Shown: one piece after another, positions 18,720 to 26,702 of the stretch
Layout: the number at the start of each line of letters is the position of its first letter
Position numbering within the stretch: position 1 is the first letter of the stretch
From: Bacteroidota bacterium
GTDB taxonomy: Bacteria; Bacteroidota; Bacteroidia; Bacteroidales; CG2-30-32-10
Reading direction: 5' to 3'
DNA length: 36,663 nucleotides
Assembly (NCBI GenBank): GCA_013377115.1
Contig: JACAAW010000016.1
Coordinates: 1 to 36,663 of the forward strand
Position numbers and translations under genes: made by a program
The notes under the pieces: model-generated
What the model saw: only the letters and a program-made list of their open reading frames with translations
The model's database searches: none
What the model was told of the DNA's origin: nothing

Positions 18720-19961
18720 ATGCACAACAAACTAACCGATTTTCTAGCAACAGAAATTAAATCTTTGCACGATCAAAAACTTTTTAAAACAGAACGCATC
18801 ATCGAAAGTGCGCAAGGAGCCGAAATTATTGTAAAAGGTAAAAAAGCGCTAAACTTTTGTGCAAACAATTATCTTGGACTTTCATCACATCCGGATTTGA
18901 TAAAAGCGGCTCACGAAGAAATTGAAAGTCGTGGTTATGGTTTGTCATCTGTCCGTTTTATTTGCGGTACACAAGACATTCATAAAGTTTTGGAAGCCAA
19001 AATTTCTAAGTTTTTAGGAATGGAAGATACTATTTTGTTTTCTTCTTGCTTTGATGCAAATGGTGCGCTTTTCGAACCATTATTGGGCGAAAATGATGCG
19101 ATAATAAGCGATGCATTAAATCATGCTTCTATTATTGACGGAATCAGACTTTGCAAAGCACAGCGCTGGGCATACAAACATGGCGATATGCGCGATGTTG
19201 AAGAAATTGATCCTGCAACAGATAAAATGGCAAAAGGATTGGAACGCTGTTTAATAGAAGCAAAAAATTGCAGATTCCGCATGATTGCTACTGACGGTTC
19301 TTTTAGCATGGACGGTGACATTGCGAAACTAAAAGAAATTTGCGATTTAGCAGAAAAATATGATGCTATTGTAATGGTGGACGACAGTCACTCAACTGGA
19401 TTTTTAGGAAAAACTGGCCGTGGCACGCACGAATACCGCGATGTAATGGGAAGAGTTGATATTATTACCACCACATTCGGAAAAGCTTTGGGTGGTGCAT
19501 CTGGCGGTTGCATTTCAGGACCAAAAGAAGTGATTGACTGGTTAAGAAACAAAGCACGTCCATATTTATTTTCGAATACCGTTCCTCCAGCAGTTGTAGG
19601 CGCTACGATAAAAGTTATGGATCTTTTAATGGCATCAACTGATTTGAGAGACAAATTAGAAAGAAATACCAAATATTTCCGCACAAAAATGACCGAAGCT
19701 GGTTTTGATATTGTAGCAGGCGAACATCCAATTGTTCCGATCATGTTTGGAAAATATCCAGATTGCTCGAAGTTGGCAGTAGAATTTGCCAACAAAATGC
19801 TCGAAGAAGGAATTTATGTAATTGCATTCTCCTTCCCAGTAGTGGCAAAAGGAAAAGACCGCATCCGTGTACAAATTTCTGCCGGCCACGAAATGGAACA
19901 TATTGACAAAGCAATTACTGCTTTTACTAAAGTTGGTAAGGAATTGGGGATGATAAAATAA
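18720..19961 (+). CDS. kbl: 2-amino-3-ketobutyrate CoA ligase (glycine C-acetyltransferase)
   Basis: PLP enzyme of the alpha-oxoamine synthase family that splits 2-amino-3-ketobutyrate with CoA into glycine and acetyl-CoA, completing threonine degradation begun by Tdh. The 413 residues show LNFCANNYLGLSSHPDL, the YGLSSVRFICGTQ loop, the cofactor-binding DALNHASIIDGIRL and VDDSHSTGFLG, and the PLP lysine K255 in TFGKALGGASGG. It is slightly longer than E. coli Kbl because of a short insertion near residues 160-175 (DPATDKMAKG). The start ATG follows an AAGGAG-like AAGGAGAAT about 10 bases upstream, one of the few Shine-Dalgarno-like leaders here. An intrinsic terminator follows. Confidence 0.96.
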   Translation: MHNKLTDFLATEIKSLHDQKLFKTERIIESAQGAEIIVKGKKALNFCANNYLGLSSHPDLIKAAHEEIESRGYGLSSVRFICGTQDIHKVLEAKISKFLGMEDTILFSSCFDANGALFEPLLGENDAIISDALNHASIIDGIRLCKAQRWAYKHGDMRDVEEIDPATDKMAKGLERCLIEAKNCRFRMIATDGSFSMDGDIAKLKEICDLAEKYDAIVMVDDSHSTGFLGKTGRGTHEYRDVMGRVDIITTTFGKALGGASGGCISGPKEVIDWLRNKARPYLFSNTVPPAVVGATIKVMDLLMASTDLRDKLERNTKYFRTKMTEAGFDIVAGEHPIVPIMFGKYPDCSKLAVEFANKMLEEGIYVIAFSFPVVAKGKDRIRVQISAGHEMEHIDKAITAFTKVGKELGMIK

Positions 19962-19980
19962 AATTTGATTTATCTAATTT

Positions 19981-20024
19981 AAAAAAGGCTGTTAGGGTTT
20001 AGAATCCTGACAGCCTTTTTTATT
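19981..20024 (+). terminator. Intrinsic terminator after kbl
   Basis: GGCTGTTAGG (19987-19996) pairs with CCTGACAGCC (20006-20015) with one G-T pair around a 9-base loop. Six A precede and six T follow the stem. Confidence 0.92.
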
Positions 20025-20080
20025 ATTTTATTTGAATAAGAATTGTATTTTTGATTTTATTTAAAGTTTAATTCAGAATT

Positions 20081-20412
20081 ATGAAATCCATTAAAACGGT
20101 ATCAATAATTTTATTTCTTGCTTTATTTTATTTTTAATATTTAGAAATATTTTTAATAAAAATATGGTACAAAGGGAAAAGAGATTTATTAATAAAACAT
20201 ACAATGGAGTTATTTATAAACAATCAGATGGAAGTAAAGGATCATTTTTTGTCACAGTAAGAGACACAACTCTTCATTTAGGGTTGTTTGAACATAAAAT
20301 TCGAGATTACATCAAAGTCGGCGATTCCATTTCAAAAGAAAAAGGAACTGCAGCAATTAAAGTTTACCGCAAAGATAAAGATAGCATTTGGCAGGAGAAA
20401 GTGTTTAAATAA
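20081..20412 (+). pseudogene. Small membrane-anchored protein, probably frameshifted
   Basis: An intact 82-residue frame runs 20164-20412 (MVQREKRFINKTYNGVIY...). Another ATG at 20081, in a different frame, encodes a hydrophobic start (MKSIKTVSIILFLALFYF) and stops at 20135-20137. The frame of the downstream part is itself open back to 20095 and is hydrophobic there too. The simplest reading is one gene of about 110 codons: an N-terminal membrane or signal segment, then a domain with YNGVIY, VGDSI and a VYRKDKD tail. It would have been split by a single-base change in the run of T at about 20120-20136. A sequencing error, or a real short cytosolic protein from 20164, are alternatives. The style recalls small lipoprotein-like proteins of Bacteroidota, function unknown. 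Confidence 0.5.
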
Positions 20413-20454
20413 AATGGCGTAGGTCTAAACTACTCCTTTTTATTGAATAATCAA

Positions 20455-20627
20455 CGACCCCAAAGCGGGTCGAATATCAATAAAGAAAAAATCCAATTTC
20501 CATTACGACAACCCAAAGTGGGTTGAACAGAAACGATTTTAAAAAACCTGACGGAGTCTTTTCGACCCGTCAGAGTTTAAACAATATTTCTGTTTTAAAC
20601 TCTTTCAGATTCTATGAACTCTGAAAG
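20455..20627. repeat. Cluster of four short hairpins in the gap before the AAA ATPase
   Basis: The 291-base gap contains four inverted repeats in a row: 20455-20460/20467-20472 (CGACCC), 20509-20515/20519-20525 (CAACCCA), 20548-20554/20567-20573 (CTGACGG) and 20602-20608/20621-20627 (CTTTCAG). The first two look like diverged copies of one unit (CGACnnCCCAAAG). The last two resemble the CTGACAG...CTGTCAG hairpins at 35702-36389. They are dispersed-repeat material rather than genes. The fourth ends in a T-run and could act as a terminator. Confidence 0.6.
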
Positions 20628-20660
20628 GTTTTTTGAAATAATTGCAATTTTGTAATGAAT

Positions 20661-20690
20661 ATTTTACAAATATGCGTATATTTGTAAAAT
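20661..20690 (+). promoter_or_regulatory. 30-bp palindrome covering the promoter of the AAA ATPase gene
   Basis: The two 15-base halves (ATTTTACAAATATGC and GTATATTTGTAAAAT) are inverted copies with one mismatch. The right half contains TATATTTG (20677-20684), a full match to the Bacteroidota -7 box, 19 bases before the ATG at 20704. A dimeric repressor bound here would cover the promoter, so this is a good operator candidate. Confidence 0.6.
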
Positions 20691-20703
20691 AATATTTACA
20701 GAT

Positions 20704-21888
20704 ATGCTAAAAAGACTATTGTTTTTTAAGATCCTACCCCAGTTGCAGCATAAGAATGCTATTGTTATAACTGGAATGCGTCAGGTGGGAAAAACAACCA
20801 TGATGCGACAATTATTTGATGAGTTCAATGGCAAGAAATTATGGTTTGATCTAGACAATCCTTTGGATTTGATGATGTTTGAAAACCTTGATTACAAAAA
20901 CATTTATACTGATTTACAACAAGCTTGTGGCGCAAAAAAAGATGAACGGATTTTGGTTTGCATTGATGAAATACAAAATTTTCCAGAAATTACAAAAATA
21001 ATGAAGTACTTGATAGACCATTATTCTGTCAAATTTATTGTTACAGGTTCGTCTAATTATTATTTGCGAAATCTATTTCCTGAGTCGCTGAGTGGAAGAA
21101 AATTTCTGTATACTTTACCTGTTTTATCTTATCGTGAGTTTTTATATTTCAATGGCAAGTTGTCAGCGAAAGAATTAGAAAGTAATATTGAAGAAGTTCT
21201 GAAACCTAAAAGCAAAGTTTCAGTTTCTAAAATGAAAGAGTTATATGATACTTATCTTGAGTTTGGAGGATTTCCAGAAGTTGTTTTAACTTCAGATACT
21301 GAAACAAAGAAAATGATTTTGAAAAATATTTTTTCATCATTTTTCGAAAAAGACATCAAAGTATTTACGGAACTTAAAGATGTTAGAGAACTTCGTGATC
21401 TTATTTTGCTTTTGGCTCCTCGAAATGGAAATTTAATTGATATTTCAAAATTGTCGTCAGAACTTGGAATTAATAGAGTAAAACTGTATAATTATATTGA
21501 ATTTTTGCAGGGAATATTTTTTATGCGATTATTGCCTAAATATTCTAAAAGTATTGATAGAAGCATCGCTGGAGGAAGAAAAATCTATTTTTCTGATACG
21601 GGTATTTTAAATTTAATAGCCAAAGTAACCGATGGACAAATTTTAGAAGTTGCTGTGGCAAATCAATTAAGCAATTACGGAGAATTGTGTTTTTATAATA
21701 AAAGAAATACTTCAGAAATAGATTTTATTTTAGATAAAGAAATCGCATTCGAAGTAAAACAAAAAGCAATTGAATCCGACTTTAAAAAACTTTCTAAAAT
21801 TTCTGATGAATTAAAAATAGAAAGAAGTTTCGTTATTAGTAAGACTTTTGTTGAAGGTAAGAATATTGTCTATCCCTTCTTTCTATAA
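20704..21888 (+). CDS. AAA_14/DUF4143 family ATPase
   Basis: The 394-residue protein starts with an AAA-type ATPase domain: P-loop GMRQVGKTT (24-32), Walker B ILVCIDEIQNF (about 83-93), and the sensor FIVTGSSNYYLR (about 114-125). A winged-helix-like part follows (ISKLSSELGINRVKLYNYIE). The C-terminal DUF4143 domain has SEIDFILDKE...FEVK (about 337-353), which looks like a PD-(D/E)xK nuclease-type core. The family is common in bacteria and archaea, often on mobile or horizontally shared DNA, and its role is not established. It stands alone between repeats and a convergent aroG-type gene, and its promoter lies in a palindrome. Confidence 0.85.
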   Translation: MLKRLLFFKILPQLQHKNAIVITGMRQVGKTTMMRQLFDEFNGKKLWFDLDNPLDLMMFENLDYKNIYTDLQQACGAKKDERILVCIDEIQNFPEITKIMKYLIDHYSVKFIVTGSSNYYLRNLFPESLSGRKFLYTLPVLSYREFLYFNGKLSAKELESNIEEVLKPKSKVSVSKMKELYDTYLEFGGFPEVVLTSDTETKKMILKNIFSSFFEKDIKVFTELKDVRELRDLILLLAPRNGNLIDISKLSSELGINRVKLYNYIEFLQGIFFMRLLPKYSKSIDRSIAGGRKIYFSDTGILNLIAKVTDGQILEVAVANQLSNYGELCFYNKRNTSEIDFILDKEIAFEVKQKAIESDFKKLSKISDELKIERSFVISKTFVEGKNIVYPFFL

Positions 21889-21906
21889 AAAGATTTTTGA
21901 ATAACC

Positions 21907-22995
21907 TTAATCCTTATTGATTATCTCATTCTGTAATTGAATGGAATATTTATGAACCAATTGCAATAATTTTAATAAAAATTCTTGATTCAATCCTTTG
22001 CTTTCAGCTTCTTTTAAGCGGTTATTGATGATGTTGGTCCAGCGTTTTATTTGAAGAATGGTAATGTCGTTTTCTTTTTTGTATTTGGCAATTTCTTCAA
22101 CCACGCTCATCCTTTTGGAAAGAATATTTATTAAATCTTTGTCGATGCAATCAATTTCGCTGCGGAGTTCTTCCAGTTTGTTCTGAAACTCAATATTTCC
22201 GGTAGATTTACGAAGTACAAGATGTCCAATCAAATCATTTAATTGCGCTGGCGTTAATTGTTGTTTTGCATCAGTTAGTGCTTTCGCAGGATTGCAATGG
22301 GTTTCAATCATCAAACCTGACATTTCTAAGTCGAGTGCTTTTTGAGAAATTTCAGAAAGCAAATCCGTACGACCTGCAATATGACTAGGATCGCAAAAAA
22401 TTGGGACTTGTGGACAAAGTCGTTTTAATTCTATCGGAATTTCCCAGATGGGAGCATTGCGATAAGGACTATTCTCAAAATCGTAAAATCCGCGGTGAAC
22501 AGCGATAATTTTATTAATTCCTGCTTGGTAAAAACGTTCAATAACTCCAAGCCATAATTGAACATCAGGATTTACAGGGTTTTTAATGATGACAGGAATG
22601 TCAACACCTTTTAACGAATCAGCAATTTCTTGCACGGAAAAAGGATTTACGGCAGTACGTGCGCCAATCCACAAAATATCAATATTGTTTTTTAAACATT
22701 CTTCAACATGTTCGGGTGTGGCAACTTCAACGGTGGTAAGCAATCCAGTTTCTTCCTTAACTCTTTTAAGCCATTGTAATCCAATACTGCCAACACCTTC
22801 GAAAAGTTTGGGTCGAGTTCTGGGTTTCCAGATGCCAGCGCGAAACACTTTTACATTTGGGATATTTGCCAAAGCTAAGGCAGTTTCCATTACCTGAATT
22901 TCTGTTTCGGCACTGCATGGCCCAGCAATAATAAGTGGTTCTTTCTCTGAACTAAGCCAGGAGTCGAGCGGAAGTATGTTTAAATCTGATGTCAT
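21907..22995 (-). CDS. Bifunctional DAHP synthase / chorismate mutase
   Basis: Shikimate pathway enzyme joining the first step (3-deoxy-7-phosphoheptulonate synthase) with chorismate mutase. The N-terminal 260 or so residues are the DAHP synthase type related to KDO-8-P synthase: IIAGPCSAE (about 20-28), FRAGIWKPRTRP, IGART (binding the substrate), VIIKNPVNPD, HRGF and CDPSHIAGR (metal-site Cys-Asp/His region). Residues 272-362 are an AroQ-type helical chorismate mutase with LRSEIDCIDKDLI, RMSVVEEIAKYKKEN and ILQIKRW. The fusion is normal in Bacteroidota and allows the mutase domain to participate in feedback control. No other aromatic genes are adjacent. Confidence 0.94.
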   Translation of the reverse strand: MTSDLNILPLDSWLSSEKEPLIIAGPCSAETEIQVMETALALANIPNVKVFRAGIWKPRTRPKLFEGVGSIGLQWLKRVKEETGLLTTVEVATPEHVEECLKNNIDILWIGARTAVNPFSVQEIADSLKGVDIPVIIKNPVNPDVQLWLGVIERFYQAGINKIIAVHRGFYDFENSPYRNAPIWEIPIELKRLCPQVPIFCDPSHIAGRTDLLSEISQKALDLEMSGLMIETHCNPAKALTDAKQQLTPAQLNDLIGHLVLRKSTGNIEFQNKLEELRSEIDCIDKDLINILSKRMSVVEEIAKYKKENDITILQIKRWTNIINNRLKEAESKGLNQEFLLKLLQLVHKYSIQLQNEIINKD

Positions 22996-23070
22996 TTAAA
23001 TAATTTAATTCTCTTTTTTACTTCAAAAATCCAAAATCGTTAATCCTTGTTCGATATTCAAATTTTCTTA

Positions 23071-23087
23071 GGGTCCTTTGTGGTTAA
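23071..23087. repeat. Reverse copy of the TTAACCACAAAG repeat start
   Basis: CTTTGTGGTTAA (23076-23087) is the exact reverse complement of 12988-12999, and the similarity continues for a few bases (GGTCC/GAGCACC). Both lie in gaps between genes. Confidence 0.35.
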
Positions 23088-23176
23088 GTATTATTCTAAT
23101 CTTAAATAGTTTTCGAATGATTGGTTTCAAAATTATAATTTATATTTCAATTAAAAACAAGCTCATCAAAATTTAT

Positions 23177-23184
23177 TATCTTTG
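23177..23184 (+). promoter_or_regulatory. -7 promoter element for cysH
   Basis: TATCTTTG is a full match to TAnnTTTG, 21 bases before the ATG at 23206. It overlaps the alternative upstream TTG codon at 23182, which argues against that codon being the translation start. Confidence 0.6.
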
Positions 23185-23205
23185 TTTTCAAATTTGATTG
23201 CTCTT

Positions 23206-23862
23206 ATGAGAATTCATGACATTGAAGTAAAAATTCACAATTATCAAAATCAATATCACAAGATTTTTGCAACGTCTTCATTGCAAAGTCATAGCGTTGT
23301 ATTGCTTCATATTTTGAGTAGGATTGATAGTTCCATCCCTATTTATTTTGTGAACACTGGATTTCATTTTCCTGAAACGATTGCTTATAAAGAAAAAATT
23401 GCACAAGAATTTGGAATAAAAATTCATGACTTAAATTCTGTCGTTTCAAAAAACTTGCAGAAAGATTCGAAAGGGAACTTGCTTTTTACTTACGATCCTG
23501 ACTATTGCTGTTTTTTGAATAAAATTCAACCTGTCGAATTGCTCATGGCTGAAATGGATGTATGGATCAGCGGTGTTAGAGCCAATCAAAGTGAAAATAG
23601 AAAACGACTTCATGAAGAAGAAGCTGCAGCCCATGGAATTTTGAGATATCACCCATTGTTGAGGTGGACTGACGAACAAATTAATGATTATATTTCAGAA
23701 TATAAATTGCCAAAGCATCCTCTAGATTCTAAAGGGTATTTGAGTATTGGTTGCGAACCTTGCACTCGAAAAGTTACTGGAGAAAATGGAAGAGATTCAA
23801 GATGGTTTGGAATGAATAAAACAGAATGTGGATTAAACACTGATTTAATTATAAAAAAATGA
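23206..23862 (+). CDS. cysH: CysH-type (phospho)adenylyl-sulfate reductase
   Basis: Reduces APS or PAPS to sulfite for sulfur assimilation. From the ATG at 23206 it has 218 residues. Features are the nucleotide-binding FATSSLQSHSVVLLH (21-35), the YFVNTGFHFPET stretch, the iron-sulfur cysteines Cys101-Cys102 and Cys183-x2-Cys186, and the catalytic Cys208 in the ECGLN tail. The four-cysteine cluster pattern is usual for APS-reducing enzymes (the E. coli PAPS type lacks it), so APS is the more likely substrate. A longer frame opens at a TTG at 23182, but this lies inside the promoter. No sulfurylase or sulfite reductase genes are adjacent. Its end overlaps the next gene by ATGA. Confidence 0.87.
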   Translation: MRIHDIEVKIHNYQNQYHKIFATSSLQSHSVVLLHILSRIDSSIPIYFVNTGFHFPETIAYKEKIAQEFGIKIHDLNSVVSKNLQKDSKGNLLFTYDPDYCCFLNKIQPVELLMAEMDVWISGVRANQSENRKRLHEEEAAAHGILRYHPLLRWTDEQINDYISEYKLPKHPLDSKGYLSIGCEPCTRKVTGENGRDSRWFGMNKTECGLNTDLIIKK

Positions 23863-24779
23863 ACGTTTTAATTACTGGTGGAGCTGGATATATTGGGAAT
23901 GAACTAATTTTTCAACTCATCAATAATCCTGAAATTGAAAAGATTATTATTTACGACAATTTGAGTCGTAGAAATTATAATATTTTTATCGATTCAAAAT
24001 ATCCAAAAGAAAAGGTGGAGTTTATTCGTGGAGAATTGCTCGACACCAGAAAATTGAAAGCTTCATTAAAGGGAATTGATGTTGTTTATCATCTTGCAGC
24101 AAAAGTTTCAACTCCATTTGCAAGTGAAGATTCACATTTGTTTGAACAAATCAATCATTGGGGAACTGCAGAATTGGTTTACGCCATTGAAAACAGTGAT
24201 GTTTCGAAAATGATTTACACCAGCAGCACCGCAGTTTATGGCGAAAGTAATGAAGTTATCGATATCAACACAACTCCAAATCCTGTTACTTTTTATGCAA
24301 CGTCTAAATACAGAGGCGAAGAGCATGTAAAAAGATTGCTTGACAAAATTCCAACCTATATTTTAAGATGTGGAAATGTTTATGGTTATAGTCCAAGTTT
24401 GCGATTTGATGCGGTAATCAATCGTTTTATGTTTGATGCAAATTTTATTGGAAGAATTCAAATCACTGGTAACGGAAACCAAAACAGGGCTTTTATTCAT
24501 GTCGATAATGCCGTAGATGTATTAACCAGTTTAATTATCAGAGATTTTCCAAGTGGCATTTACAATTTAGTTGATAAAAATTTATCTGTTATTGAAATTG
24601 CGAATGTTCTAAAAGAAATTTATCCAAGCCTAGAAATGCTCTATGTAAATCAACATTTGATGTTGAGAGAATTAAGAGTAAAAAAGGACGATAGATTGAA
24701 TCCCTTAATTACAATACCAGATTATACTTTAAAACAAGAATTAATTTCTTTTAAAGATAAATTTTCGTTCGGAAAATAA
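23859..24779 (+). CDS. NAD-dependent sugar epimerase/dehydratase
   Basis: Extended SDR enzyme of the UDP-glucose 4-epimerase class, acting on a nucleotide sugar in the cytoplasm. The 306 residues show GGAGYIG (7-13) for NAD, YHLAAKVSTPF, YTSSTAVYGES, the catalytic Tyr146-x3-Lys150 (YATSKYRGEEH), LRCGNVYG, and NRAFIHVDNAV. Substrate is not clear from sequence. The start ATG shares bases with the cysH stop (ATGA), so translation is probably coupled. No other sulfur or sugar gene is adjacent, and the reason for the pairing is unknown. Confidence 0.86.
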   Translation: MNVLITGGAGYIGNELIFQLINNPEIEKIIIYDNLSRRNYNIFIDSKYPKEKVEFIRGELLDTRKLKASLKGIDVVYHLAAKVSTPFASEDSHLFEQINHWGTAELVYAIENSDVSKMIYTSSTAVYGESNEVIDINTTPNPVTFYATSKYRGEEHVKRLLDKIPTYILRCGNVYGYSPSLRFDAVINRFMFDANFIGRIQITGNGNQNRAFIHVDNAVDVLTSLIIRDFPSGIYNLVDKNLSVIEIANVLKEIYPSLEMLYVNQHLMLRELRVKKDDRLNPLITIPDYTLKQELISFKDKFSFGK

Positions 24780-24808
24780 AAAAAAAATTCGGGAAGCAAT
24801 ACTGCAAA

Positions 24809-25132
24809 TTATAATAAGCCAAGCTCAAGCAATGCAGCTTCCGACAAATTATCTTTATCCCAAGGAGGATCAAAAGTAATTTCAACAAAAGCATCTTTTA
24901 CACCTTCAATTTGCAAGATTGCATTTCTAATGTCGACCGGTAAACTCTCGGCAACAGGGCAGTTTGGAGCAGTTAAGGTCATTAAAATATTTACAAAGCA
25001 GTTTTCTACAATTGTAATATTATAGATTAATCCCAGCTCATAAACATTAATTGGAATTTCAGGATCGAAAACAGTTTTTAAAGCATCTACAACTTTGCTT
25101 TCTAATTCAAGATATTTAGGCGTTTCTTCCAT
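24809..25132 (-). CDS. DUF59/MIP18 family Fe-S cluster assembly factor (SufT-like)
   Basis: Small cytosolic protein that helps maturation of iron-sulfur proteins. The 107 residues have the family block DPEIPINVYELGLIY (23-37) and MTLTAPNCPVAESLP with the conserved Cys58, followed by VEITFDPPWD. Length is standard. It lies 2 bp from the SufE gene on the same strand, and the shared pathway supports the assignment. The rest of the suf operon (sufBCDS) is not in the window. Confidence 0.9.
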   Translation of the reverse strand: MEETPKYLELESKVVDALKTVFDPEIPINVYELGLIYNITIVENCFVNILMTLTAPNCPVAESLPVDIRNAILQIEGVKDAFVEITFDPPWDKDNLSEAALLELGLL

Positions 25133-25134
25133 CT

Positions 25135-25557
25135 TTATTGATATTTGGTTTTAAATGCTAAAGCATATAATTTCATTTGTTTAATCATCGACATCAAACC
25201 ATTAGAACGGGTGGGAGAGAGGTGTTCTCTCAATCCAATTTGGTCAACAAAATCAAGTTTTGCGGCCATGATATCTTCAACTTTTTGATTTGAAAGGACT
25301 CTAATTAATAAGCCAACAATTCCTTTGGTGATAATGGCATCACTATCGGCTTTAAAAATAATTTTTCCATCTTCATAATTGGCTTGTAACCATACTTTCG
25401 ACTGACAGCCAGTTATTAAATTACTTTCTGTTTTCTCAGAATCTTCAATAATGGGTAAACTTTTTCCAAGCTCAATAATATAATTATATTTATCCAGCCA
25501 TTCGTCGAAATTCTCGAATTCTGAAATAATTTGTTCTTCTATTTCTGTAATTTGCAT
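25135..25557 (-). CDS. sufE: SufE family sulfur-acceptor protein
   Basis: Takes persulfide sulfur from the cysteine desulfurase SufS for iron-sulfur cluster building. From the ATG at 25557 it has 140 residues, with the active Cys51 in LITGCQSKVWL, ADSDAIITKGIVGLLIRVLSNQ, and LREHLSPTRSNGL. The open frame extends upstream to another ATG at 25602, but that would overlap the PLD-type gene and add 15 residues unlike the family, so the inner start is chosen. It sits between that gene (11-bp gap) and the SufT-like gene (2-bp gap). Confidence 0.92.
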   Translation of the reverse strand: MQITEIEEQIISEFENFDEWLDKYNYIIELGKSLPIIEDSEKTESNLITGCQSKVWLQANYEDGKIIFKADSDAIITKGIVGLLIRVLSNQKVEDIMAAKLDFVDQIGLREHLSPTRSNGLMSMIKQMKLYALAFKTKYQ

Positions 25558-25568
25558 TTTACTAAATT

Positions 25569-26642
25569 TTAAAATAAATACCTGAATGGCACGAATATCC
25601 ACTCAAAAACTTTTTGTACCCAAGGTCTTTTTTTCCAGTAATCATAATTGAATAATTCGCAATCTTCTAAAGACTCATCAATATGCTCTCTGATTTTTTT
25701 AACTATACCAGGATCTTTTCCAATTAATGAAATTTCATGTTGAAATCTAAAGCTTCTATAATCGAAATTTAGCGAACCAATTGAGAAAAGTTTATTATCA
25801 ATGAGCATTACTTTTGCATGTAAGTTCTGAGGTACATAAAAATAAATTTGAACATTATTTTTATACAATTCGCCCAAAAATCTGGATCTCAATAAATCCA
25901 CCATTCCAACATCCGATCTCTTTGGCGTGATAATACTAACTTTTACGCCTCTTTTTCCAGCTTCAGCCAATACTTTTCTCAATGAACTGGGTGGAATAAA
26001 ATAAGGTGTTTCAATGATGACTTCACTTTTGGCTTTTTTTATTAAATCGCGAAATTTTATTTTATGACGTTGTAATAATTCAGATGGAACATCTCTAATG
26101 ATTTCAAAACCATTGTGCCTGATTCCTCTCGTAAGTTTTATTTTATCATAAAACAATTTGTCAAAAATTGAAAGACTTTGAAAGAACGTTTTCTTTAAAG
26201 GAATTGCGATATCACCAACCAATCTAATGGTAAGTTCTCTCCAGTTAAAAGAATGGCTTGCAATATTTGCAGAGCCTATATAGGAAATTTCATCATCAAT
26301 CAATAATAATTTTCTGTGATCGCGACGATGATTTTTTGTTAATGAATACCAACTCCAGCGAATTTTTTTAAAGAATTTTATTTCAGCGCCAAGTTTTATT
26401 AATTCTGAAAAAAAACTATGACTAACTGAGGCACCCCACGAATCCATTAGGATTTTTATTTCAACCCCTTGCTTTGCTTTTTTGGTTAAAGCATCTTTAA
26501 ATTTTATTCCTATGGCATCATTTCCATATTTATAGGTTTCCAGGTAAATGTATTTTTTTGCATTTTCAATATCAGTGAGCATCGAGTTATAAAGTCTCAA
26601 TGGATCACTAAATAGCTGAAATGATGCAGAACCTGAATTCAT
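25569..26642 (-). CDS. Phospholipase D-like phosphatidyltransferase (cardiolipin synthase type)
   Basis: The 357-residue protein has two complete HKD motifs: His109-x-Lys111-x4-Asp116 (DHRKLLLID, followed by YIGSANI) and a second at about 275-282 (HAKVMLID, followed by SIGSLNFDYRS). This is the layout of bacterial cardiolipin synthases and related phospholipid enzymes. There are no N-terminal transmembrane helices such as in the ClsA type; instead the C-terminus ends in an aromatic hydrophobic stretch (WVQKVFEWIFVPFRYLF) that could touch the membrane. The substrate is inferred. It is the first gene of a minus-strand run with sufE and the SufT-like gene. Confidence 0.85.
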   Translation of the reverse strand: MNSGSASFQLFSDPLRLYNSMLTDIENAKKYIYLETYKYGNDAIGIKFKDALTKKAKQGVEIKILMDSWGASVSHSFFSELIKLGAEIKFFKKIRWSWYSLTKNHRRDHRKLLLIDDEISYIGSANIASHSFNWRELTIRLVGDIAIPLKKTFFQSLSIFDKLFYDKIKLTRGIRHNGFEIIRDVPSELLQRHKIKFRDLIKKAKSEVIIETPYFIPPSSLRKVLAEAGKRGVKVSIITPKRSDVGMVDLLRSRFLGELYKNNVQIYFYVPQNLHAKVMLIDNKLFSIGSLNFDYRSFRFQHEISLIGKDPGIVKKIREHIDESLEDCELFNYDYWKKRPWVQKVFEWIFVPFRYLF

Positions 26643-26702
26643 TAATATGAAATTTTTACAAAGTTACGAAACTGAGGACAAAATCTCAATAAATATAAAT
26701 AT

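Noticed and set aside
23182-23205. Upstream TTG as the start of cysH
   Set aside because: It overlaps the -7 promoter box and adds eight residues not needed for the fold; the ATG at 23206 is preferred.
25558-25602. Longer start of sufE
   Set aside because: It would overlap the end of the PLD-type gene and puts the active cysteine out of its usual place (Cys51 with the inner start).
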